A stretch of DNA of 64,000 nt from Akkermansia sp. (GTDB taxonomy: Bacteria; Verrucomicrobiota; Verrucomicrobiia; Verrucomicrobiales; Akkermansiaceae). The stretch spans positions 1-64,000 of the forward strand of contig JAFZGW010000019.1 of the NCBI GenBank assembly GCA_017555205.1. The letters are read 5' to 3'. This document shows, in pieces, positions 7,484 through 13,200 of this stretch. Every line of letters begins with the position of its first letter. Position 1 is the stretch's first letter. A model generated the notes under the pieces. The model did not search any database, had not been told where the DNA came from, and saw only the letters and a program-made list of their open reading frames with translations. A program made the translations under genes and the position numbers.

Positions 7484-8635
7484 TCAGTCTTTTACGCTTT
7501 GTGCTACATCCTCCAAGTTTACCTGAAGCATAACCTCACCAGGATATAGACCTTCAAGTAATTCTCGGGGTTCGGGAAGACTAAAAAATGGCACTACACC
7601 ACTTCTTCCATTGCTTTTTTTATACGTCAAGAAGACGGAATCTGTTGCCTCTTTATCTGTAAGACAGCTCAGAATAAATGGATTATGTGTTGTAACGATA
7701 ACTTGGCATGGAGCTTCCGTTTTTAAATACTCAATCAGTTTTTCCAATAGTTCAGGATTTATACCATCATCTATTTCATCTATGAGTATAGTGCCACCTT
7801 TGAACGCATAGGTTTCTGCAACTATAGAAAGTACTCTCAGTACACCATCGCACACATGGAGCGCTTCGCTAGTTAACGAACTCCCATCCATAAACTTTTC
7901 GTTAATCTCCAATCTTTTCGCTCCTCCTCGTAATTTAACGATTTTAAATATTTGGAAAGATGGATAAAAACGACTCATGATACGCATTATGGCATCTTGG
8001 TCTTCCTTGGGAAGAGAGTGTAAAAATAACGATAATTGCTCGCCTCCTATCCCTACTCCTCTAGATGACAGCATGCGAACTCGGGATCGCATTTGTTTAG
8101 GATTCAATAATTCAAGAGAACGACATGCTTCAAAAATATCTAATACCTCTTTTGATAAAGGTGGGGGTAAAATTGCACTAAAGGCCGACCCTTTATATTG
8201 AATCATTTCCAAAGATAGTTTAAACTTATCGAGGAAAGGAACAAACAAAGATTGTGCAGCTACATGGCAAGAGTATTCCTTACCATCTATTTCGGCTGAT
8301 ATTTCTTCTTTGGTGCATCGCTCTTTTTGGAAGTTGAATGAACCGTTGTAGCTTATCTTACAGGAGTCAAACAGCAGTTCGTATTCTATTAGTTGTGACA
8401 TCCCTTTTTCACCTGGCTTTTTCAGTTTGCATACTAAATCTGATGATAGCCATTGTCGCTTATCTAGCCACTTGCTATACCCTAAAACCAGATGCACGAC
8501 GAAATCAATCGCTTGTAGTAAGGTTGATTTGCCAACACCATTAAGTCCGATGAACACGTTCAGTTTCTCTGACAGTGTTATCGGCGAGTCTATAAAAAGA
8601 GATTTAAAATTTCTAATTGCAAATTTCCGAATCAT
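7484..8635 (-). CDS. AAA ATPase (AAA15/21, RecF/OLD-like)
   Basis: 383 residues. FIGLNGVGKSTLL (residues 28-40) is the Walker A motif after the typical RNFKSL start of RecF/AAA15/21 ATPases; GGTILIDEIDDGINPELL (near residue 285) is Walker B, and VIVTTHNPFIL is the downstream H-loop region. LSSRGVGIGGEQLSLFL lies about where the ABC signature helix would be expected. No C-terminal TOPRIM is fused; the nuclease-like role is carried by the next gene, 3 bp away. A TTGACA promoter precedes it. AT-rich relative to the core genes. Probably a defence ATPase. Confidence 0.85.
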   Translation of the reverse strand: MIRKFAIRNFKSLFIDSPITLSEKLNVFIGLNGVGKSTLLQAIDFVVHLVLGYSKWLDKRQWLSSDLVCKLKKPGEKGMSQLIEYELLFDSCKISYNGSFNFQKERCTKEEISAEIDGKEYSCHVAAQSLFVPFLDKFKLSLEMIQYKGSAFSAILPPPLSKEVLDIFEACRSLELLNPKQMRSRVRMLSSRGVGIGGEQLSLFLHSLPKEDQDAIMRIMSRFYPSFQIFKIVKLRGGAKRLEINEKFMDGSSLTSEALHVCDGVLRVLSIVAETYAFKGGTILIDEIDDGINPELLEKLIEYLKTEAPCQVIVTTHNPFILSCLTDKEATDSVFLTYKKSNGRSGVVPFFSLPEPRELLEGLYPGEVMLQVNLEDVAQSVKD

Positions 8636-8650
8636 AACCCAGCCGATTTC

Positions 8651-8679
8651 AACTTAATTAATAACACAGGCATTGTCAA
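8651..8679 (-). promoter_or_regulatory. Promoter of the ATPase/DUF4276-like operon
   Basis: TTGACA (8679-8674), 17-bp spacer, TAAGTT (8656-8651) on the minus strand, 15 bp before the ATG at 8635. Note the TTGAC-type -35, unlike core host genes. Confidence 0.5.
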
Positions 8680-8845
8680 GAAAAAAAAGCAAACTACGGA
8701 AGCCATATGCGTAATTTTTATGGTTCTTATCATCCTCCGCGAATGCTGTATTTCATTTTGCCTGACCTCTTACAAGCGATGTAACAGTCTCCCGAATTGC
8801 GGAAACTCTTTTGCAAAAGACTTCTATTCTATATATATTACAATC

Positions 8846-8981
8846 TTTTCCTTATTTGCCTAGAGTGAACGTACCGAAAGCAAAAAAACGCGATTTCCGG
8901 TCAAAACGTTTCCACGCTGATGGCTCGTTAGTTCCACTTAATCCAAGAAACCGAATCAGAAAACAATCTGGTTCGTTTTTT
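8846..8981 (+). ncRNA. Candidate ~135-nt RNA divergent from the ATPase operon
   Basis: A plus-strand promoter TTGCAA (8811-8816), 17-bp spacer, TATATT (8834-8839) is followed 110 bp later by a 9-bp hairpin (8952-8975, one G-U pair) and six T residues. The enclosed transcript has no convincing reading frame with a ribosome-binding site. Its function is unknown; it may regulate the divergent defence operon. Confidence 0.4.
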
Positions 8982-9073
8982 GCTTTTTATTGATTTTCAA
9001 TACCCACGCGTGCTTAAGCATTGCAGGAGGCTTCGCTAAAGCTACGCCCCCCCCTAGCACACGCAAGCTCCCG

Positions 9074-9445
9074 CACCGCCCTGCCGGGCGCAAAACGGCT
9101 CCCAAAGGCCAAAAAGCCTGCTATGCCTACCTGTCACGGCGTATCGTAGAGAAGCCGGAAGCCTCTTTTCCTAAGCGCGAAAGCTTTTTAGGGGCACTAA
9201 AGATGTCTCGAATCTACAATCTGTTGATTCTGTGAGCTTCCGTCTTCGCCCTGCGTGCTACGCCGTGACAAGTAGGCGGTTTTAAGCAGATGGCAACTCT
9301 GCGACAAGCAAAGATATTTCGAACTGCGAAGCTACACAGAATCAACTATTTAAGCGCTGTTTTTCGCCGAGTAGCAACCTAAAATGAAACATCGCTTGCA
9401 AGGGGATAAAAAGCCACCTGCAAGCGATTGACGGATGCCGGGGCT
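9074..9445. repeat. Structured non-coding repeat, block c copy 1
   Basis: About 370 bp, also present at 11692-12096. Long-range complementary arms: 9126-9143 with 9259-9276 (17 of 18), 9151-9162 with 9236-9247 (11 of 12), and 9223-9234 with 9335-9346 (12 of 12). The right end holds a 10-bp inverted repeat ATCGCTTGCA/TGCAAGCGAT (9390-9427). No reading frame is conserved between copies. Function unknown; could be a structured RNA or a recombination site. Confidence 0.75.
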
Positions 9446-9526
9446 TATTCATTTGGGGCAAGCAATAATGCCTTGAAAGTGTGCAGAAGGTTCTAAAATG
9501 TGAGCCAATGTGATGGTCACTTGCGT

Positions 9527-9841
9527 TTAACCGATTGTGACGCAGCAGGTGTGGGCCTGCAACTGTTCCGCGAGGGCAGCCAGCGCGATGGCTCCTCCTT
9601 TGAGCTCAACCCCATCTTCGACACAGAGTGGAGCCTTGGCATCGGGAAGACAAATGATGTTGAGAAAATCGCGCACTTCCCACTCCTCGGAATCTCCCTC
9701 TTCAGGGGTGTCCGGAAGCAGGAAATCATGGTCGCGCTCTTTTATCGCTATTTTCAGGCTGCGCAACAACTCATCGCGCCCCTCATCATCGAAGTGCATG
9801 CGGAGAGCAACCGTTTTTACATTAAACCAAACTGATAACAT
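9527..9841 (-). CDS. Conserved 104-residue protein of block a, copy 2
   Basis: Paralogue of 5286-5600: same start (MLSVWFNVKTVALRM), same core (IKERDHDFLLPD) and same end (CCVTIG), with substitutions concentrated in the acidic middle (EEGDSEEWEV versus ARNDDEWVP). The start at 9841 is chosen because it aligns with copy 1; an upstream TTG would add only three residues. A truncated signal-peptide frame precedes it, again 24 bp away. Unknown function; an immunity-type role is conceivable. Confidence 0.7.
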   Translation of the reverse strand: MLSVWFNVKTVALRMHFDDEGRDELLRSLKIAIKERDHDFLLPDTPEEGDSEEWEVRDFLNIICLPDAKAPLCVEDGVELKGGAIALAALAEQLQAHTCCVTIG

Positions 9842-9861
9842 GAAGCGCAAGGAATGGTTTG

Positions 9862-10629
9862 TTATTTATCCCGCCGCCGCAAGGCACAGGGCTGTGGTGG
9901 CAAGGATTCTGGGGATAGTGGGCATGATGTTATACCTTTGGGGGACTTTTCAGCGGAATACTTGAGAGGGATATATAAGGGCATAAATATACCGGCTATC
10001 GTGTAGCCTACAGCTGTGGACACAACGGTAACTGGAACGTCCACCACAAAGAGAAGTGCGGCTGCCGGATACGCCAAAATAGCAGAGGGACCAACATGAG
10101 TGTCCGTTTGCGCCAGGCAGACGCCGGGCTCATCGAATCCGGATACCGGGCAGAGAATGGGATACGGTTTTGCTTGTGGCGGCAAGGCCTTCAACAGCTC
10201 TGTTGACTGAACAAGATCTGATTTGTGGCTGCCAAACGCGGGAGGTTCCCAGCAAAGTCGACTCGGTGTGCGCAATATCCCGGCGAACTCGGCGGAAATG
10301 GGAAGATAATACTGCTGTTTATCCTCATATGAAATGTCACCCATTTCATAAGGCTTCCATTGGTACCATCGGACGCTTTTCTTGTATTGAATGCGCGAAA
10401 CAGGCAGATACCATTGCCCGTCGCATTCGTACACATACAGGCGTTTAGTCAACTTCATGTTTGCGGCACTGCCATCTTGGGAAACGCTATTATTCTCTAA
10501 CCATACACCTTCATAACTGCGAGGAAACTCGTACGCTTCCCTGTGCAGACGTGAAATACACGAGCTCAGCCCCGCCACCGCAAGGCACAGGGCTGTGGTG
10601 GCGAGGATTTTGTGGAAAATTGTCTTCAT
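9862..10629 (-). CDS. Lipoprotein, 255 residues, with recombined C-terminus
   Basis: MKTIFHKILATTALCLAVAG then LSSC gives a lipoprotein signal with Cys24. The mature protein has a Trp/Tyr-rich N-terminal half (RWYQWKPYEMGD) and a hydrophobic segment near residues 190-220 (ILAYPAAALLFVVDVPVTVV) that may sit in the membrane. Its last ~20 residues (CPLSPESLPPQPCALRRRDK) come from reading another frame of a truncated signal-peptide copy (9866-9925), so the original C-terminus was probably lost when module 2 was assembled. Cargo between blocks a and b. No family recognised. Confidence 0.65.
   Translation of the reverse strand: MKTIFHKILATTALCLAVAGLSSCISRLHREAYEFPRSYEGVWLENNSVSQDGSAANMKLTKRLYVYECDGQWYLPVSRIQYKKSVRWYQWKPYEMGDISYEDKQQYYLPISAEFAGILRTPSRLCWEPPAFGSHKSDLVQSTELLKALPPQAKPYPILCPVSGFDEPGVCLAQTDTHVGPSAILAYPAAALLFVVDVPVTVVSTAVGYTIAGIFMPLYIPLKYSAEKSPKGITSCPLSPESLPPQPCALRRRDK
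9866..9925 (-). pseudogene. Truncated lipoprotein signal-peptide frame, copy 2
   Basis: MPTIPRILATTALCLAAAG then TAA; same break point as copy 1 (5625-5684). It overlaps, in another frame, the 3' end of the 255-residue lipoprotein gene and precedes the 104-residue gene by 24 bp. Confidence 0.55.
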
Positions 10630-10785
10630 TATTATCTATCTCCTTTACATAAGATAATACTTCCCGGCACCGAATCCGCAACAAAAAATTGCGAAAAGTG
10701 CAGATTTTCTAATAAATAGACACTCGCGGCGGGCATTTTATTGCGGCTTTACTGCATTTTTGTTGCCGATGGCGTGAAGAAGGCG

Positions 10786-11235
10786 TTATAGTTCGGCCAG
10801 AATCTTGAGGAACTCGCTCATGGGGTACGCCCCGGTCATACTGATATCCTTATCCTGGAACACGAGGAAATAGCGATACCCCGGCCCGGCTTGTTCCTGC
10901 CACGCACTGCCCAAGTGCAGCTTGACCAGTGTCTCCTCATTTGCCAGATGGTCGCCCTTGGTCTCGATGATGACTATCTTCCCGGAGCGCGTTCTCACGA
11001 TAAAATCCGGATAGTGGTTGATATAGCCATTGATAGCAAAACCCGTTCGCGCGATATTGCGATGCCACCACCGGATATTGGGTAAGCCGGTGATTGCCTG
11101 AATGAGCTCCGTCTCGAACTTGTTGGCGGATTCCTCAGCCTCGTACAGACTCTTGTCGTAGATGGCAGTGCTGTCGATGGGCGAGATACTGGCCGGGAAG
11201 CTGTAGGACGGGCGGCACAGAATGCGCCCGTAGTT
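10786..11235 (-). pseudogene. C-terminal piece of a type III restriction-like enzyme, copy 2
   Basis: Same ~149 residues as 6301-6753 with few substitutions, including YPDFIV and VIIETKGDHL of the PD-(D/E)XK core. The frame is open to the left boundary of homology (YGRILCRPSYSF), but no ATG, GTG or TTG lies in frame ahead of it before the antitoxin RNA terminator, so it is probably not translated as a unit; an internal ATG at 10998 would give only the last 70 residues. It marks block b of module 2. Confidence 0.7.
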
Positions 11236-11247
11236 AAGGCGTGCACT

Positions 11248-11318
11248 AAAAAAGAAACACCTCTGGGGGCCGCCGGAGGTGTTTCAGGAGATTGTTATCA
11301 GGTTGCTCGTTTCCTGAT
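11248..11318 (-). ncRNA. Candidate antitoxin RNA of a type I toxin-antitoxin
   Basis: Promoter TTGACA-16-TATAAT (11352-11325) predicts a start near 11318; a 9-bp hairpin (11255-11284) followed by TTTCTTTTTT ends the transcript near 11248, giving ~70 nt. The 5' part folds as ATCAGG/CCTGAT; between the hairpins an exposed stretch CAATCTCCT (complement of 11286-11294) pairs perfectly with AGGAGATTG, the Shine-Dalgarno region of the upstream peptide gene (11516-11524). This is how type I antitoxin RNAs block toxin translation. Here the RNA is encoded on the same strand downstream of the toxin, not antisense to it. Confidence 0.65.
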
Positions 11319-11324
11319 GCCGCT

Positions 11325-11352
11325 ATTATAGCGTATCAGAGCTTTTTGTCAA
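11325..11352 (-). promoter_or_regulatory. Promoter of the antitoxin RNA
   Basis: TTGACA (11352-11347), 16-bp spacer, TATAAT (11330-11325) on the minus strand: both hexamers are perfect consensus, the strongest-looking promoter in the island, as expected for an antitoxin that must be made in excess. Confidence 0.75.
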
Positions 11353-11391
11353 TCCCCGAAAACATCAAAGACAGTAAAAAGTAGAGGAGAG

Positions 11392-11420
11392 CGTCAGGTG
11401 GGCGGCCCACCCACCTGACG
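11392..11420 (-). terminator. Hairpin after the toxin peptide gene
   Basis: An 11-bp stem (CGTCAGGTGGG with CCCACCTGACG) lies 13 bp beyond the peptide stop. There is no immediate U run; a TTTTT lies about 15 nt downstream. It may end or stabilise the toxin mRNA and separate it from the antitoxin RNA. Confidence 0.5.
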
Positions 11421-11432
11421 GAGCCTACATGC

Positions 11433-11510
11433 TCATCGGATGAAGTTCATCACAAACAGGATAACCTGCAGAATGAGCATTATCAGCTCTATCATGATAC
11501 GAGCGTTCAT
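11433..11510 (-). CDS. Small hydrophobic peptide, candidate type I toxin (25 residues)
   Basis: ATG at 11510 is preceded by a strong Shine-Dalgarno GGAGGAG with 9-nt spacing. The peptide, MNARIMIELIMLILQVILFV plus MNFIR, is one membrane-spanning helix with polar or charged ends, like TisB, Ibs or Fst toxins, which depolarise the inner membrane. A promoter at 11683-11655 gives a ~138-nt leader rich in hairpins, typical of type I toxin mRNAs that are translated only after processing. The adjacent small RNA can pair with the ribosome-binding site. It belongs to no toxin family I recognise. It is cargo between blocks b and c. Confidence 0.7.
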   Translation of the reverse strand: MNARIMIELIMLILQVILFVMNFIR

Positions 11511-11648
11511 GATTTCAATCTCCTCCAGTCAGATTCGTCTGCTGTTCCGTACCCTTGCGGCTACGATACCCACAGCGGACAGGACCGGTTTACTCTCCGC
11601 TGAGAAGTGCCGTAGACACCTATCAGCCGGAACTGATAGCGGAAGAGC
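11511..11648 (-). promoter_or_regulatory. Structured leader of the toxin mRNA
   Basis: Contains CTATCAG/CTGATAG (hairpin near 11624-11643), a CAGCGGA/TCCGCTG pair, and the Shine-Dalgarno GGAGGAG at 11520-11526. Such a long folded leader before a 25-codon gene suggests translational control. Confidence 0.5.
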
Positions 11649-11654
11649 GGATGT

Positions 11655-11683
11655 ATTTTACCATATAGCGACATCTTGTTCAA
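11655..11683 (-). promoter_or_regulatory. Promoter of the toxin gene
   Basis: TTGAAC (11683-11678), 17-bp spacer, TAAAAT (11660-11655) on the minus strand; weaker than the antitoxin promoter. Confidence 0.6.
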
Positions 11684-11691
11684 GCCCGTCC

Positions 11692-12096
11692 ACCGCGCCA
11701 CCGGGCATAAAACGGCTCCAAAAGTCCCAAAAGTCGACTTGTCTCGGCGAAGCTTCAGCGGAGACGGAAGCATGCCTACCTGTCGCGGCGTATCGTAGAG
11801 AAGACGGAAGCCCGTTTTTCTAAGTGCGAATTCATGTCAGGGTCACTAAAGATGTCTCGAATCTACAATCTTTTGATTCTGTGAGCTTCCGTCTTCGGCG
11901 TTCCCCCTACGCCGTGACGGGTAGGCTGTTATGCGGCGATGGTGACTCTTCGGCAAGCAAAGATGTCTCAAACTGGCAAGCTACACAGAATCAGTAGTTT
12001 AAGTACCATTTTTCACCGAGTGACAACCTAAAATGAAACATCGCTTGCAAGGGGATAAAAGCCCTCTTGCATGCGATGAATGGATGCCGGGGCTCT
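11692..12096. repeat. Structured non-coding repeat, block c copy 2
   Basis: Homologue of 9074-9445. The outer arms (11775-11792 with 11908-11925) differ from copy 1 at several positions yet stay paired, two changes being G-U compatible, which suggests selection on RNA structure. The inner 12-bp arm GAAGACGGAAGC is perfectly paired here, and the GATTCTGTG/CACAGAATC pair is kept. An extra ~35 bp near 11730-11770 is absent from copy 1. Confidence 0.75.
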
Positions 12097-12106
12097 TTTT
12101 TTTGTA

Positions 12107-12178
12107 GACTATTTCCGCTTCCGACTAGCCTCGGGGCGCATTGAAGTGATGAACTCCATGATTGCCGCACCCAGCTAA
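12107..12178 (+). pseudogene. Possible transposase C-terminal remnant
   Basis: A 23-codon stretch (DYFRFRLASGRIEVMNSMIA plus three residues, then stop) resembles the YFrFRL...EgmN segment near the C-terminus of ISL3-type transposases. There is no start codon or upstream homology, so it would be a scar at the edge of block c. The match is short; this could be chance. Confidence 0.25.
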
Positions 12179-12607
12179 AACCCTCCGTTGATTACCTACC
12201 GCTCAAACTACGGCTGGTAATCCTCCCTTCATTGTCGAAACTTTCTAACGCAGTGCCAGAATTACCTCTGAGTCCTAAAGCCAAACGGGAGCATAGTGTG
12301 CTCCTTGCAGAAGGTTTCATCAATGGGGCGCGAGTTTTTCCAGTCGTTCTTGCACTCTCCGCTACAGTGTTGCCTAGCTTTCTCTCAATGTCCACTCGAT
12401 TGCATATAACTTACTGATGAGGCCTACCCTCTTCATGCTTCAGCTTTATTTTCGCCGCCCCGTCATAACATTTGCAAAATAGTCACCTAAAGGGTGCCCA
12501 ACTCCCTAGCCGCGAGGGGGTGTGGGGAAGGACGGTAATGAGTCCTTCCCCATTTTGTCGTAGTCAAAAAACTCCCATCTGCAAGGCTTTTGGGCGAACG
12601 CTTATAC
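12179..12607. other. Stretch without a supported gene
   Basis: Two overlapping frames (12192-12395 minus, 12232-12417 plus) of 61-67 codons have no recognisable family and no clear ribosome-binding site. A 10-bp hairpin GGGGAAGGAC/GTCCTTCCCC (12524-12551) followed by ATTTTG could end a plus-strand transcript or the leftward SIR2 operon. Confidence 0.35.
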
Positions 12608-12688
12608 TCAATTGGATTCAGAGAAATAGATATATAAAAAATACAGCCATCCAATAGTAGCTACAATCCAGTTAATAATCTTTATCAT
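12608..12688 (-). CDS. Tiny membrane peptide ORF (26 residues)
   Basis: ATG at 12688 encodes MIKIINWIVATIGWLYFLYI plus YFSESN: a single hydrophobic helix with aromatic residues and a short polar tail. It lies 54 bp downstream of another small membrane-peptide frame on the same strand, behind the SIR2 gene. No strong Shine-Dalgarno is visible, but many genes in this window lack one. Real expression is unproven. Confidence 0.35.
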   Translation of the reverse strand: MIKIINWIVATIGWLYFLYIYFSESN

Positions 12689-12742
12689 GTTACTACTTAG
12701 TTTTTACGGGAATACTAGGTCAGCTCAATTTAGTAATTTATA

Positions 12743-12898
12743 CTAGTTTGCCGGGGCAGGGCCACCAGCTAGCATTGCCAAGAAAGAAAGCCAACCCACA
12801 AAGAAAAAGAAGAACGCAATAACGGAACCGCAACCAGCACCGCCGCCCGAATTACTACTATCATCTTCAAGAATATAACCAATTATTTTTTTTGCCAT
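12743..12898 (-). CDS. Small Gly-rich membrane protein (51 residues)
   Basis: ATG at 12898 opens MAKKIIGYILEDDSSNSGGG, then AGCGS and a strongly hydrophobic helix (VIAFFFFFVGWLSFLAML) with a short Gly/Pro tail. The acidic-Gly linker before a single membrane span looks like a designed small membrane protein rather than chance. No family recognised. Same strand as the SIR2 gene and the two other tiny frames around it. Confidence 0.5.
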   Translation of the reverse strand: MAKKIIGYILEDDSSNSGGGAGCGSVIAFFFFFVGWLSFLAMLAGGPAPAN

Positions 12899-13077
12899 AA
12901 TAAGATATTAAGTCTTTAAAGAAATATACTTTACTGATTTGCTTTATATTACCAGTTAGTCAACTAGCTAATTTTTTTCGACAGAAACTGAGAAGTCTCT
13001 TTTTAAGTCACCTTTTGAGTTCAATTTAAACGAATTAGAATTTTGGAATAGCCTATGACTATCACTGGGCATTCCGT

Positions 13078-13179
13078 CTACATGATTTGTTGTTCATTTT
13101 TATCGAAAAATTCTATTCCATGAACGGCATATGAACCTAACAGAGAGAGCAGTAGAGCGAATGGGAGATAAGGTTCCAT
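13078..13179 (-). CDS. Tiny membrane peptide ORF behind SIR2 (33 residues)
   Basis: ATG at 13179, 21 bp after the SIR2 stop: MEPYLPFALLLSLLGSYAVH followed by a polar, charged tail ending QQIM. One predicted membrane helix. The spacing fits a shared transcript with the SIR2 gene. Function and expression unproven. Confidence 0.35.
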   Translation of the reverse strand: MEPYLPFALLLSLLGSYAVHGIEFFDKNEQQIM

Positions 13180-13200
13180 AATAATAGAAAATCATTTTAA

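Larger units (their letters stand above)
5222..9445. repeat. Accessory module 1 (blocks a-b-c with defence cargo)
   Basis: Three blocks are shared in order with module 2 (9476-12096): block a (5222-5684: 104-residue gene, its 3' flank and a truncated signal-peptide frame), block b (6301-6753: restriction-enzyme C-terminus) and block c (9074-9445: structured non-coding repeat). The cargo between blocks differs: a secreted protein between a and b, and the DUF4276-like/ATPase pair between b and c. Confidence 0.7.
9476..12096. repeat. Accessory module 2 (blocks a-b-c with toxin-antitoxin cargo)
   Basis: Repeats the block order of module 1: block a (9476-9925), block b (10786-11235), block c (11692-12096). 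The cargo is a lipoprotein gene between a and b and the small toxin/antisense RNA pair between b and c. The conserved blocks have diverged by scattered substitutions, so the duplication is not recent. Confidence 0.7.

Noticed and set aside
8811..8993. 60-codon plus-strand frame through the candidate ncRNA
   Set aside because: It runs through the hairpin/T-tract terminator, and the first codons overlap the promoter.
11440..11823. 127-codon plus-strand frame over the toxin locus
   Set aside because: Antisense to the toxin gene and its leader and running into the non-coding repeat; no protein-like pattern.
12192..12417. Two overlapping 61-67-codon frames
   Set aside because: Mutually antisense, neither with a ribosome-binding site, promoter or recognisable family.
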